Counted from the first letter of the stretch, positions 47,449-61,227 are shown. The stretch is DNA of 64,000 nt from Gaeumannomyces sp. JS-464 (GCA_002197995.1 NGZR01000001.1:7378001-7442000), one strand, 5' to 3'. The notes: generated by a model not told the origin, from the sequence alone. Made by a program: numbers and translations.

Positions 47449-50273
47449 ATGGCTCAGGCGCAGTTGGCCTCGATGCCATCTGCCATCAATATGCCTGCTG
47501 CATCGTCATCGGTGCCGCAAGACGAGCTCCGTCAGATTGAGGAGTATGGTAGAATTATCAGCTTCCGCGACAGGGTCTTGTCTGGGAGGCACCCGACTAT
47601 CAAGGTTCCCGCGCATTTAACAGGTGCGAAGTCGGCCCATGCCTCGAGCCAGTCGACCGCAACAGCATCACCGCCAACGGCGGCTGCTACCTCTGCCAGT
47701 GCCACGACCACTACCGCTTCCAATGCCCATTCTCCCCCATCGCCAGGCCGTCAGGAGAGCCGCGACAGCGCCGTGGCGAACCGCCAGGCCTTCCAGAAGA
47801 ACTCCATGCAGCCGTCTGTGACGGCCAACTTCCCTGGTCTGGGGTCGCTCCCGCCAACGGGCGTAGCAGAGGCGTGGCCTCTGCCGCTCCGAGTGACGCG
47901 CCCATGAAACCATTTAATTCAGCAAGGGCTGAGATCAACCCCATATTCCTTGAGAAGTCAGAACACCTCGTCAAGACGGAGATACAGCTGCAGCGGCAGC
48001 GGATTGAGCGGGCGTTGCGGGAGCAGCTGGAGCAGAAGCGCTCCTTGGGCGGGGCGTTGCAGCCAAGCGAGCCGCTTCCAGACTTCGATCTGATGGATGT
48101 GTTGCAGAAGGCCCTTGTGCTTGTCGAGCAGACTGCTCCTCCGTCCACTGACGCAAATGTAGCCGCTAACAACAAACCCGAGGACTCGGATTCTTTCGAC
48201 GAGAACACATTCTACTCGTCTCAGTTCGATGATTCCCCCAATTCGGCCCATGTCGCGCGCGTTGCGAACGATTCCGAGCCCGAAGACGTGGACGTGCGCG
48301 AGAGCCCAGACTACGAGCCCGAGCCCGGCGCATCCTCGGCCTGCGTTCCTGCCTCTGGAGCTGAGACACCACAAGCCATCCTTGAGAAGACCACCAGCGC
48401 TCTGCACCAGGCGCCGCCGCCTCCCGGTCGCGTGTCCCCGGACAGACGAGTACACCGTGCCATCCCTTACACGGGACAACCTGCCTCAGATACACGGCTA
48501 GATAAGCCAGGGCTAGACGCGCCTGTCTCGCTAGGAAGACCCTTTACCCATCAAATCCAGGTGGTCAGCTCACAGGAGAGTGGTGATGCAAGTGGTTCTG
48601 CAGAGTCGGGCGTCAACACAGACAATGAACAGAGTGCCGATGATCTACGCAGTCGGGCCACCGCCCTGACTCGCAATGCCAACGGGTTCGAGACTGGCGT
48701 CTCCACGGTCGTGCGCGCCCATGACCTCTCGCCTTTGGCACCCCAGCCGTCCCACGTGTCACCTCTGGCCACAGCCAGGAATCCCCCAGGGGTTGGACTT
48801 GAGAGGCATGCGCTCCAGGGAACTCCGGCGCAGGTGGTAGCCCTGCGGAACGAGCCATCAGCAGTGTCTAGCCCCGAGAGCTCACCCCAAGCCGGTAAAA
48901 CCAGCGATAAACGTAAGGGGAAGAAGAAGAACAAGAGGAAAGCGGACCGTCAGGTGGTCGACGCCTCCCCATACATTAAGAACGAGCCTCGCTCGCCTTC
49001 TCCCCTTTCTGCCGTGCCGGCTGCCCGGCCACACAAGCGACTGCGACCGACACAGCGACCGATGGAGGCACTCAGCTATGACGAGCCGGCATACACTGGT
49101 GCACAGACAGATGGTTACAGCGACAGGCACGGTGGTCGGGTTTACCGTGAGGAGGCGCCGAGGGTGGTCTATGAGCGGCATGACGGCTCCGTTCGCGAGG
49201 GCGGCGCTCCACCAGTCGCCGCCTCGAGCACACAGCACTACGAGCCAGATGTCTACGAAATCCGCAGGCCGCCGACCACGACTCAGTTTGTTCGCGAGCC
49301 CGAGTCGTCCGGTCTATGCCCTGCACAATACGGACCCAACGAACCTCGACTAAGGTCAGTTTCTCACACGGTAGTTGATCGTCCTTGCCGCGAAGCCCCC
49401 ATCTACTACCGTGATGCGAGGGACGAGCCGCACATGAGTGTGCGACCGGCCGCAGAACGGAAGCGATCGCGGTCCCCAATCATGCGAGAGGTGCGTGCCC
49501 CAACGATGGCGCCTCCTCCGCGTGCTCAGACGACTCGCATCTACATTGACGAGTTCGGACGGGAGTACATCGAGCCGCCCAGACCATCCGCCGTCACCAG
49601 GCAGTCGGTTGCCCCATCCGGCCGCCCTGTGGAGAACATTGTCTACGAGCACCCTCCCCCCGTCCGGGCAGTCTCGCGAATGCCCGAAGCGTACGGTGAC
49701 GGTGTCATTTACAGACGGGTGTCATCTCCGGTCTACGCGGCACCCAGGCGAGTCATCACCGAACCGGAATACGTCGGTGGTGATTACCGGGCGGCGTACA
49801 GACAGAGAGAATACGCGGCGCCACAGGCCGGGCCTCATGTGGCCGAGGAATATGCTCAGAGTCGTCCAGCTCCGGAAAGGCGACCTGTAGATGATTCGGG
49901 TCACATCCGGGATTATATAACCAGGGCGGCGAGCGTGCGGCCTGCAGAGCCGGTTCGATACGATATCGCAGGCCACTATGCTGATAGGCTGGGAAGCGTG
50001 CGACCTGAGCCGATGCGCGAATACGGTGTTGCTGTTCACCCTGAGGCCCGACGAGAGGTGGTCCATCAACAATTCGCCCGTGAGTACAATGTACGGCCAG
50101 AGGCCCAGGTTATTCAACGCCCCTATAGCACAAGGCCTGTGGAGCAGCACACGGCGTACTACGAAGGGCCGACCCGGCGTAACGAAGAGGTTCCGACGTT
50201 CATTGAACGGCCTCGTGGAGGATTGGAAGGCGTGGTTTACACAGAAGCACCCCGTCGCGAGACCTATCGTTGA
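47449..50273 (+). CDS. Long disordered conserved-looking protein, function unknown
   Basis: About 940 residues from the ATG at 47449 (MAQAQLASMPS). I do not recognise the family. N-terminal QDELRQIEEYGRIISFRDRV and, after the break, INPIFLEKSEHLVKTEIQLQRQRIERALREQLEQKR form predicted helices or a coiled coil. Most of the rest is low-complexity: acidic near 48190-48340, a basic GKKKNKRKADR patch (possible nuclear signal) near 48920, then from 49050 a Tyr/Arg/Glu/Pro-rich region with recurrent short motifs such as RPEPMREY, RPAEPVRYD and APRRVITEPEY. The frame breaks once near 47873 (one base missing between GVAEA and VASAAPSD). The Arg/Tyr-rich tail suggests RNA or chromatin association, but this is a guess from composition. 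Confidence 0.7.
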
Positions 50274-53200
50274 GCGAGACGTGAAGAGAAGTGGACGCAG
50301 GCCGCCCTATTGGCGGAGACCAGATTTGAATACTTCATGTGCCCAACAAGTTTTCTGGGCTAGCGGATTCGCCTGCCATTATGTGGTCAGGATCGAGGAG
50401 ACGAAGTGCTGATGAGCGTCTTGTATTGATGCTCCGTGCTCGCTCTGTTTCGTTCATTGCCTCCAACTTAGCACTGGTCTCGGATGCCAGGTGTATAAAT
50501 AACTAGCAACTCTGTGATACTCGAGTGTTTCTGCCCATTCACTCGCACCACCATCGTCTTCCCTGTCCGCAAGAATCGAAGGCCGACCGCGGCGACACTG
50601 TATTCGAATGTGAGAACACAAGATCGTATTTGGCTCTCCTGTATCAGCAAGCCTGTTTCACGGCTGCGAGTAAGACACAAGATGTGTTTCCCCAGGTGTC
50701 CCAAGCTCGGCAGGGCGAAGGTCTGTGCTGGGAAAACGAGATCATGGGCCACGATCCCATGTCTTGGCAGGAGCCCGGCCCAGGCTTGGGATCCCGAACG
50801 CAGCATCTAACCCACCACCCAACCCGGACACAGAAGACCTAAAAACTGGCACCACCGAACAGTCCCGGTAAGCCTCCGTTTTGCCGCCACAGGCACAGAC
50901 TTCGAGCAGCCTGAGGAAATCCCCGTGGGCAATCCTGGCGTGTCCCGCCTCTGCCGCGGAGATCTCCCTTGCCCTCCCAGGCAAGCCCCTTGGTGGAACA
51001 AGGACCCACTGAGCATCCCGCAGGGATGTGCGATCTGGTCTTTAATTTATTTTTTCTTTCTTTCTTTCTCGCCTTCCGTTTCCGGGACGAATGATGATGC
51101 CGTGATTTGAGTCCTTGGCTTATTTGCGTTATATCCTAGCCACCCAAGAGACAGATCTGCTGGCTGTTTTCTTGATTCGACTTTTCCTTTTTCTTCTTCC
51201 TGGAACCTGCGTATTTCTCGATCTTTTCCCATTCGGCAACCCGCCCTGGTCGCCGACCCCAAATCAACCCAAGCTTCCTGACACAAACCGCAAAGTATGC
51301 CCTAGGCACACTGCCAAGTTCATCGTGCGCGCCATGGCAGCATGGTAGTCGGACCGTTGTTTTTTTATTTTTTATTTTTTTTTATCAGCTCGAACCGTCC
51401 ATAGAAATTCTCAGCACCAAGGCTGCAGAATGCCCGCCTCTCCACTTACGCCAAACAAGTCTAGAACGCCCCACCGCCCTCCAAGCCCAGGCGGGTGCAC
51501 CCCTGGCAGAGGAGGGGAGGGGCGGCGTGAAATACCGGCGTTAGCACCCACCCATCCACAGGGGCTTGTAACACCAGCCAACCTGATCTCACCTGCTGAC
51601 GTGCATTACGCGTCGTAGCCCAAAAGGCGGGTGGTGGGAGAGAGGGTGGCTCCGACAGGCATCGAAAGTCCACTCCCTTCCGAGGGTTGCCGCCATCCAC
51701 GATCAGGCATCGGAGCCAATACCACATCGAAATTGGCAGGTATTTATTACAGATAGCGGGTTGTCATTAGTCGAAGCCACAGTCAACAGCAGCAGCCCTT
51801 GAAGGACGGAGAGAAAAAAAGAAAAAAAGAAAAAAAAACCTGACTAAGTGCCCTTCAGCAAAGTGCACCGCACAGGTAATGGAGTGTGAAGTGCTTTCGA
51901 CTTGGGGTCGGCTTTTTCTTTCCCTCTTTCCGTTCGGCGCCTCAGCTCGAGCAAAGATAGAAGTGGTGAGATGCGTGCGAGGCCCAGCAAGGATGTACCA
52001 AGGCCAAGCTCCAGCTGCCGGCCTACAGAGTTGCTGAAGCCGAAGCTTACTCCGAGGTGAGATCGTCAAGGGACGGGAAGTCTGGGTAGACTCCGGGCAG
52101 TGGCGGCGGAGGCTCTGTATGGGTCTGACCTGGTTCGTCCATGCTTGGTAGTATATTGTCTTTTTTTTTTCTTTTTTTTTCCATCTTTCTTTTTATTCTC
52201 TCGGGCATCTTTCCAGGCCTTATCCAACTTTAATCGGCCACTCACAACCGCAGAGACGCATGGCCGCTGCGCGCTTTTAAAGGCCGTGGTGCCATGGTGG
52301 CCCCCTGCCAGCCCGCCCCACACCTCCAATAGGTCGTGATCGTGACTCTGCCCTTTGTGTGCGAGCGAGCTTACACGAGCCATCCGTGCTGTGTGTCGGC
52401 CCACTCTGCAGCCATCCAAGTCAGAGACGTGCTGGAGGCTCGAGGCTCGAGTTTGATAACAGAGCTGGCGGTTCTCGCCTTGTGGCGCCAGCCACCCACG
52501 CAGGTATGCCCTGGGAAGCTGGCGAACTGGTGCATGGTGATGGGCAGCCGAAAATAGTATCGAGATGAGAAAGCCAAATGGAGGGTATTTTGCATTTCGC
52601 TGCAGCCGTGGGCTGGCGCCCCCAAGGCCGCCAGGGCCACAGGGAACCGTTTGATGACTGAGGAGGGTTCAGGTGGGGTCCTGTATATCGTGCGTGCCGT
52701 GCCAACTTCGGATCTCGCCAAAGGTCAAAGTCACCCAGCCCAGCCCGCACACGCAGCAAGCCCGCACAAACACCGCCTTACGTAATCCCCACAGGACAGG
52801 GCTCCTAGTCGAATGGCTGTTGTTCGTAGCTGGGGGGCGGAGGTACCTTGGGTAGCGTCAATTTGATGTGAGATTGAGCGCCAAAGTGCAGTGCTGGTGG
52901 GCCCCAATCACTGGGCCTGTGGCCTCCAAACCAGACCCGGCACGGGGCAGTTGATTGCGTGCTGCGCCCGCCCCGAGGCCACCCAGCAGCCACCAGGCCT
53001 CGCGCCCACTGGCCAAACGCCAACCTTGGGCCTAGCTCCAACCCTGGCCGGGTAACAGCCAACCTAACCACACTGAGGGCAAAACTTACCTTTGGGCGAC
53101 CTGGCACCCAAGGTTGTGGAGACTGTGCGGTGGTGCGCTGCAGCAGCAAGCATTCTGCGTCCTGCACGCTTTTGAGAGGTTCGCTCTGCTGATTGACGGC

Positions 53201-53674
53201 ACGTTTCTGCCACACAACCAGCCTGTGCAGCCAGACTCAAGACTCGTTGATTGCCCGTCTGCTCAACTCTCGCTTTTTTGAAGACCCTCCACATTCTTTC
53301 GTCCTTCCCCCTCCCACACCGCACCAGCAAGGAACTCGGAAGGAAAGGAGCCATCGCCAAAATAGCCTCCTCTCCTCCTTTTCCCCCCTCGAGCCCCCTC
53401 TCTTTTCTTTTCTTTTTTTCTTTTTCTTTTCTGTTCTCGTTGGCCCTTCCGCGGTGTAGATACCCCGATACCCCCTCCTTGTTGTCCAAGACTGCGTGCC
53501 TCGTCGGCTGTTGGTGATTTCTTCCATGCACATGCGCCCCTTGCCTCGCTGTCTGTCGTCGCCTCTCCTCGTCGAATTCGCCCGTCCGAGTCGCGCCGCC
53601 GCCGCTGCCGCCGCTGCCGTCCCGCCGTCGAGCCCCAGCCTCCGTCCTCGCTCTTTGCTTTTCAGCCCCGCATC
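50274..53674. other. 3.4-kb intergenic region
   Basis: No supported gene. T-rich patches lie at 51040-51070, 51360-51385 and 52158-52182, an A-rich one at 51810-51838, and a long C/T tract at 53380-53440 just upstream of the KH gene, probably in its promoter or leader. Confidence 0.5.
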
Positions 53675-56600
53675 ATGAACAAGCTGGCAAACATGCGTCA
53701 CTGGTCCGAGAGGATGAGCCCAGCCAACTTTGGCATGTCGTCGCGTCCGAACGTCCCGATGCCTGCCATCCCGCCTCACCAGAAGGTCGCCTCCCAGAGT
53801 GCCCCTCCGCAGACGCCTCCCCACGTCCTCGACTCGCCCATACATTACTCCTTCAACGTGCCGTTCTCCTCGGACCTTGCCGGCCCCAACACCGAGGACA
53901 TACTGCACGCCACCGCCGACGCCGTCCTCCGCTGGACGCACCCCGAGGACGCCCCCGACGATGTCCCTGTCTTCGAGCTGCCCGTACACGCCCAGAACCT
54001 CGCGAGCCTGCGCAAGCTGTGCAAAGACATCTCGAGCAGCCCGCTGGACATCGAGGCCCACGTCATCTCGACCACTCCCAAAAACATCAAGGGCCAGGTG
54101 ACCACCGTCTGCCTGTCCGGCGCGCCCGAGCTGGTCTACCGCACCAGGGAGACAATATTAAACGATACCCCCTTGTCTCTTGTACGTTGACCGGCCACAT
54201 CTAACCCCTCGGCCGTGGTGGATTGGCGTCGATAGGTGACCGTGTTTTGCTTACAATTGAAATCCTTGTGCGAGGGAACAGCGTTGCACAACGGTCGACA
54301 TCGATGGCGACATGGTCCTTGACCCGCAGACGGGCGGGCTGAAGAAGCCCGTGACGGAGACGTTGGACTTCACCTCCAACTTCTGCGGAGTCGACATCTT
54401 TCTGCTGGGCCCAAAGCTGACCCCGCTGGCCGATGGACTGAATGGTGAAAGTGAGGTCCGGAGGGACCAGCGCTGGAGGCTGGCCATCTACGGCGACTAC
54501 CTGTCCTCGGAGCACGCAAAGACCCGCGTTTTGATACACATTGATCAATTGGTCCGGACCCCTGGCCCAACGTTGAGTTTCGTGCTTGGATGGTCCAGCT
54601 AACACGGTTTTGCAGCTCGGTCGGATTGTCGACGGCCAACACCTGGAGCTGACGACGCACCAGCCCCTGTGCGGACGCAACAGGAAGAACCTGAAGCTCA
54701 TTGAGTCGTCAACGAGGACAGCTATATACATGCCGCCGTCGTTTTCCAACGTGTTCCGCTACTGCCCACCCAATGCCAAGGCTCGCGACCCCAGCCAGAT
54801 CCTGATCACCGGAGAGGACCCAGCGCACATCGAGCTTGCCAAGAAGAAGATCCACGACCTTCTCTCACGCCTCCGCCTTTTTGTCAAGGACGTCGAGATC
54901 CCCCCAGAGAAGATCGACACCATCTTACTCAGCCGCATGGACAAGGTCCAGAAGATCAGCGAGGCGTTCGGCACACATATTGCATTTCCTCCACTAGGAT
55001 CACGCCAGAGCATGGTGCGGATCCAGGGGCTCGAAAACCTGCATATCGAACGCACCGCCCGCGAGCTCATGGTTCTGGTAAGTGTGACTTGACCCTCTAG
55101 GGTACCCCTTTCTGTGTTATGTGAGTAAGTGTAGCCTCTGACAGATAACTCTAGGTCGGCCAATTCTACAGCGGCTTCTGGTCCATCACGCAGCCGGATG
55201 GGCGGCAGCACCCAAGCAACCACGACGTTCGGACCATGCTGGGAGACATCTGCGCCAACTCGGACGCCGACGTCTCGTTTCAACGGCTGTCGTTCCGGAT
55301 CACTGGGTCAGATGACGCGGTCAAGGCCGCGCTGATGGTCCTGTCGCAGATCAAGTTTGCAGCTCAGTCGCAGTATCAAATCAAGGTCAAGATTGAGCTT
55401 GCCAATGAACATAAGGAGTTTGTCAGCGGCAAAAAGAACGGCAAGATCAACAAGATCATGGGTCAGAGTATGCACCGGACCGCCCACATTCGTCGTTCCC
55501 CGAGGATCTTTCTGCTCCAGGGTTTACAATTGGCTAATCAAACCGTCGGCCACGCTCACAGGCAGCGTTCAGATCATGTTCGAGGGCTTTGGAGAATATA
55601 ACTTCAACATCGACGTCAACGCCCAATCCTACGAGTCCATGAAGCAGGGGCTTTCACTTGTGGAACAAGAGATGCCGGCATCGATCTCGTTCCACGTGCC
55701 TGATCAATACCACAAGCGGATCATTGGGATTGGCGGCCAACATATCCAGCGGATCATGAAGAAGCACTCTGTCTTTGTCAAGTTTTCCAACGCGATGGAC
55801 CGAGGTTCGTTTGAGCCCCCTCAATATTTCACGGCCAATGCCCTTCTTCACGGCCAGCTTGCACATACTAACTGCCACAGGTGGCATGCGGGAGGACGAC
55901 GATATTCGGGTGGACAACGTGATCTGCCGCACGCCGGCTCGGAACGCTCAGAACCTCGAGCTTGTCAAGTCGGAAATCCTGGAGATGGTTGACAGAGTGG
56001 TACGTAGGCTGCGTGTGGGCCCCTTGATGCTCTTCGTAATGCATTCGCCCAAGCTGACCTGGACGGCGTGTTTCAGGACTCGGAATTCACCTCACAGATT
56101 GTCAACGTCGACCGCCTCTATCACCGCCAGCTTCTGACGCGTCTCAACGAGATCGAGGGTCTGGAGAAGAAATGGAACTGCAAAATCGTCTTCCCGAGTA
56201 CCGAGCAGGCCAGCGATGAGGTGACGGTCACAGGCCCGCAGTGGCAGGTGCCGCAGTGTGTTGACGAATTCTTGGTACGTTCACCCCGCCTACCTTTGCC
56301 GGCAACTTTATTTGGCCTCGGACGTGACTCGGCTAACTTGTTTCTAGGCATGGTCTCGGACAACCATGAGCTTGTGCTTGCTCAGACGCCATCCTTACTG
56401 AAATACCTCGAGTCTCCCGAGTTCTCCGGCGACCTCGTGCCCAAGCTGAAGAGTCAGCATGAGGTCGAGGTGACAGTTCACACCAACAAGGATGAGCTCA
56501 CCGAGGAAGGCGAACCGACCGTGACCCTCCTGTGGACCTTTACCCGGAACAACGCCGGCGGCCTCCGCGACGCCATCGAATTCCTTCAGAACCAGTTTGT

Positions 56601-57168
56601 GACCAGCGGTGTCGAGGCCGCCGTGATCAAGGGTTCGATCCCACGCCCTAAGTCCGATACATTCGAGGAGTCGCTCCCATTCTTCGACTCCAAGCTCCTT
56701 CAGCACGCGCCGACTCCCGTGGCCACCGACTCGCCTACCAAGGTTGCGTTCGGGGACGAGGCCGCACGCGAGCGCAGCACCATCTTCGACCGGCTTCGCA
56801 AGCCGGGCAGCATGTCCAGTATTTCTTCATTTCTCGACCGCCGCAAGAACAGCTCACACTCGGGCGCCAACTCGTTCTTCAAAGGGTCGAGCAACGTCTC
56901 CAAGTCGTCGCTGATCTCGATCGAGTCGACCCGCAGCTTCAACGCCGACCGGAACCCGTGGAACGACAGCGGGGTCAACCTCGCTGACGAGGACCAGCCG
57001 TGGTCCGCTCGCGCGTTCGGCAACGGCATGGACCACAAATTGACGGTCCCCCAGCCTGGCGACATGACGCCTCGCCACAATACCCGGCACTCCGGCGACA
57101 GCGGACGGCCATCCACTTCTCATTCTACACATTCAGGATACCCCGGCCCCATTGGGCCATTCCGTTAG
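53675..57168 (+). CDS. Multi-KH-domain RNA-binding protein
   Basis: Predicted cytoplasmic RNA-binding protein with several K-homology domains, in the broad group that includes vigilin and fungal Khd4-type proteins; exact orthology not settled. ATG at 53675. Introns at 54182-54281, 54552-54615, 55078-55154, 55468-55561, 55805-55880, 56000-56076 and 56275-56347. KH GxxG loops: CGRNRKNLKLIE (exon 3), GKKNGKINKIMGQ (exons 4-5) and RIIGIGGQHIQRIM (exon 5), each followed by a beta strand (TAIYMPPS, VQIMFEG, VFVKFS). The first ~100 residues and the last ~200 (Ser/Arg-rich, RRKNSSHSG) are disordered. The second intron has an odd GTCCGG donor. Removing the last intron shifts the frame by one base, while leaving it in keeps the frame open (about 1001 residues); either it is retained or one base is missing at the junction. 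The rest is intact. Confidence 0.88.
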
Positions 57169-59123
57169 ATTCTCTCCTCTTTTAGAAGCTCCACGCGACG
57201 AAAATACCCGGCTGGATATACCCTGGCGTAAAATACCCCGGTAGTGTTACCGTGCATTTTTTTCTTCTCGTTTTTCCCCGTTTATCTGGCTTTGTTCTCG
57301 CTTTCGCTTTGTTTCTGCTGTCTGACGGTTTCGCTATCTGTGGCCTTAGTGTTCATGATACTGGGCGTCGCCGTTTTCCTATTTATTGTCGTTGTGTTTC
57401 TTCATTTTTCAGTTTACCCACTTTCTCTCATCATTTTACTGCGTGCCTTGCCGTTCTAGTTCATCCGCATTCATTCATACCCTCCTTTTCCACAAGTCAG
57501 CGATGTACTCATCATGATTAACGTACGCTCCTTTATACCACATGATTTTATGCTGAGGGCAACCAAAATGAATAAAGCAACATGTTAGGCTCTATTTACT
57601 TAATTTTCTCTGCTTTTCCTGCTATCATTACCTCTGCCCACCCCGTTGCCATCGTCGTGCGAAGCCGGGACTATGGGGAAGTCAAAATTGCAAGCGGGCA
57701 ATGCGTTCCGTCAGGTTTTTTCGCTGGATCTCCCAGGTTGGGGCGGCTATACGAGATTTACACACAATACCGTGGGCCCAAAAGTCAGCACGAGCAAATG
57801 CAAATATTGATTCACGTCTCAGGACGGAACCATCTACCTACCTACCTAGGTACCTAGGTACTTGGGTGCCTATTTGCAAGCCACAGTCCTTTGTTCCGAG
57901 CTTCCATGGCTGCATACCTGATTTTTGATGCCGAGGGGGGCCAGAGGAGCGCCAATTGCCGAACACCAAGCTGCATGGTAGGTACCCTGCAGCCAGCCAG
58001 GCTTACCCTTAGGTAGGCTGGTACTTTCATCCAATGTTAGATGGATGAGGGCGCGCTTATGTGGAGCGGGGGAGCGGGGTTCTATCAGCCGCCGCAGCAG
58101 CATAGGCGAGGCAGGCACAGCATTCTATACCATAAACAGGTGGGGTAGTTCACGATTAGGAACCAGCCTACATAGTAAGGCGCCTTTCCTGGTGATGAAG
58201 GATGCCTGCCGTGGAATGACGGACGGTAGGGGTGGCTTCGGGAGGGTCCGGCGAAGGGACAATGAGCTCTTACGCGGTGGGGAAGACAATATTTGACCTT
58301 ATCAAGCAAAGATGTGATCCTACAGGTTGGTCAGGCTCTGAGGCACTGCTTGACTTCCTCGTTCGTTTCGATATGTTGTGCTACCTTTAGTGCGGATTCC
58401 CTTCGCAATCTTCGGTAAGAACAGTACGCGAGCTGCACCCCGTGTAGCCGAGGCCCATTCACGAACAAACAACCCTCTCCAAGGCGTTGCTTTTGTTCTC
58501 AAGAATGAACAACTGAAGTCGGCCTTGCTGGCGCAGCCACCTTGGCTCGGCCAGCCAGCCGAATGGGGTCCGCTGTCACTCCCAGCCCTCGATCTGCGTG
58601 GGGCACCGCAACCATGGGGCTGAGCCACCTAGCCAGCCCAACGGCTCCCCACGATTACCACCCTGGGCCAATCATGACGAACGTGCGACAGCCAAGGCGC
58701 AGACGCAGACGAGGGGACAACGCTGCGCTCACTCCTTCCGATCACCTCCCATAGAGTGTCAGCGGGCTGCATCTTGTTCAACCTGCTGTATCATTTCAAG
58801 CCTTGCTTCCTTTCTTTTGCTTGTCCTGCCTTCGCTCGTTGATCTTTTTCGTGTCTATTTGGCCTCGTCATTGTAATATCTTCGTGTCCGTTTTCGTAAC
58901 CCCGAGACCCAAAAAAAAGTCAGCTGTTGCAACGAACAGATAGAGGTAGGCAGCAGTCTTCGCTTCGACTCGGGCGGGCAATAATCAAGACGCGCGTCGG
59001 GCGAGCGCCTCACATCCGACACCAGGCAGAAGTCTGACAATTGCTGCTGCCTCCAGCGAACTCGCTCACCACTGCTTGCGTATTTGTGCCTTGACTGCCG
59101 CACTCCTGTCGCAATCTGGCACT
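57169..59123. other. 2-kb intergenic region
   Basis: The 3' region of the KH gene is T-rich (57250-57500). A TAGGTACCTAGGTA cluster lies at 57834-57863. No gene recognised; the end should hold the promoter of the transglutaminase-core gene. Confidence 0.5.
57834..57863. repeat. TAGGTACCTA palindromic cluster
   Basis: CTACCTACCTACC followed by TAGGTACCTAGGTA. Same motif class as the cluster at 8161, almost 50 kb away. Confidence 0.8.
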
Positions 59124-61227
59124 ATGGCCGAAGTGGAGGAGCCTCAATTCTCGACGCTTGCCGAACGGATTGCTGCCCTCAACAAGCAGAAAAACTTCCA
59201 ATCCCGCCCACAACTGCGGGAAAGCGGCCTCCGCCTCCGCCTCCCCCCAACCGCCCCGTCCCGCAAACTGGAGGTGGCCCGCTGCCGCCGCCCGCCAGGC
59301 CTGATGCCGCCCTGCAGAGAAGCCCGACGGTGCCTGCGCGGCCTGCTCCCAAGAATGGCGCCCCGCCGCTCCCCGCCGGAGCACGGCCCAGATGGCTGAC
59401 GACGTGTCGCCGCCGCTGCCCAGTCGAGGCCTAGCCCCTCCGTTGCCCCCCGCCGACCCTCGCACGCATCGCAGACGTCGCAGTCCCCATCGGCCTCCCA
59501 GCAGGCCTCGCCTGCCTTGCCGCCCCGCAAGGCGTCGTTCCAAAGGCCCAATGGACGTAGGAACTCCAACGAGTCCGATGTCTCGTACGTTTCCACAATA
59601 TCGAACCTTTCCCTAGGCCATACAACATCGGTCGACCAAACTTCGTCCGCAAGGAGGCTCCCGCCCACCTTGGATCAAGCCAACCTGCCGCCCCTACCCC
59701 CGACCAGGCGTGAGACGGAAGCCAGAGCGAGGGAGGCCGCAGCGAATGGTGTCGCCAACGGCAAGGCATCTCTGCGATCAAAGACACCTATCAGCGAGCC
59801 ACCCGCGAGGCCATCGCTTCCTCCAAGGCTGCCGTCTAGGCCAGCGAGATCGCCGGCCGTGGAGCCAGTGCAGGAATCCGCCCCTGTGCTGCCCAGGAGG
59901 TTGCCCCCGCGCCCGACGAGCTTCGACCCTCCCGTCCCGGCACAGCCAAAGGTGCCAAATGCCAACGTGCAGCAACGTGTCCCGGATGATGCTCCGCCGC
60001 CGATCCCTCTGGCGACAAGGCCCACGGAGGCGCAGATAGAGGCGGCCGTATCGAGCCGCACAGATGCTCCGCAAGTCCAGCAGCCTGCAGTCATTGACGA
60101 CTGTCTGATATGTCGCGACTTTTCGCAGCCGGACGCCGTGGCCGCACAATACCCGCTCCATGCACTGCCGCGCCACGACGTTGCCAGCTATCTGGCACAG
60201 GTTCTGTGCGGACCCTTCTCTACGCTTACCGATAAGGCACGCGCCATCTTCACCTGGTGCCACTACAACATTCGTTACGACGTCGAGGGCTTCTTCGGCA
60301 ACTGCATCCCACGCGGCCTGACTCCTGACCAGACAATTCTTTCGGGTAAAGCTGTGTGCGAAGGATATGCTAAAGTTTACCAGACTATCGCTCAACGGGC
60401 CGGGCTGGAGTGCGTGGTTGTTGGTGGCCATGGCAAAGGGTACGGGTTCCATGAACCAAAGGCCGGCGAGGCCCCTCGCCCAAAGATCCAACGGGACATG
60501 CGTGGAATGCTGTGCGGCTCGACGATGGCAGCTGGAAGCTTCTGGACGCGTGTTGGGGGGCCGGTCATCTCGGCGACGGCCAGACATACAACCCAAAAGT
60601 TCGACCCGCTCCAGTTCACGATGAGCAACGAGCTGTTTGGACTCAGGCACTTCCCGGCGGACTCACGCCAATTCTTCCGCGAGGACGGCCGCATCCCTAC
60701 CTGGGAGGAGTACGTTATGGGCCCAGTGCGTGGCGAGAAAGCCAACGTGGTACAACGACGGCCACGACGAGGGTTGTCGGAGCATACAGTGGCCCCCGCG
60801 GCTAAGCACATTCGGGTTCAGGGCGTTGGCGACGACTACGTGAGGTTTCAGTTCTCTCATATTTGCGAGCACTGGAAAGGCGAGGTCCACGGCAAAGGCA
60901 AACCGCGGCTCCTGCTGATCAAGATCAATGGCCGCGGTGGCCGGAGCGAGGACTTCTTGCCGCTCGACACTGATGGCTACTGGTGGTGGACGATGTTCCG
61001 GCCTGTGACCTGGGACTCCCGGCCAAAATTTCCGTCTTCGCGCTCAACACGCTCGCGGCGACGGCTCTGGGCGTGGCGTCACCAAGGAGGAGTTCCTCAG
61101 GAAAAAGGGCAAAGTCGGCATTGAGCTGGTCCGGTATCGCGGCTTGGGAGTTGGTTTGACAGCAAGCGGGCATCGGCTGTGCTTCAAGCATGAGAACTCG
61201 AAAAAGTCAGCGAAGAAACAACAATAA
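59124..61227 (+). CDS. Transglutaminase-core protein (Cyk3-like?)
   Basis: About 700 residues from the ATG at 59124 (MAEVEEPQFSTLAERIAALNKQKNF). A long proline-rich, SH3-ligand-like region (KRPPPPPPPNRPVPQ, PPRLPSRPARSP, LPRRLPPRPTSF) precedes a transglutaminase-like core: TLTDKARAIFTWCHYNIRYD, GKAVCEGYAKVYQTIA with the candidate catalytic Cys (about 60355), GHAWNAV with His and LDDGSWKLLDACWG with Asp (60495-60560). The C-terminal part has EHTVAPAAKHI and VTKEEFLRKKGKVGIELVRY, ending at 61227. Fungal Cyk3, a cytokinesis protein, has this core, but no SH3 domain is visible here, so the name is tentative. The frame is broken at least eight times: near 59205, 59390-59430, 60489, 60602, 60748, 60773, 61010 and 61070. 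The His/Asp segment sits wholly between two compensating breaks. Confidence 0.75.
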
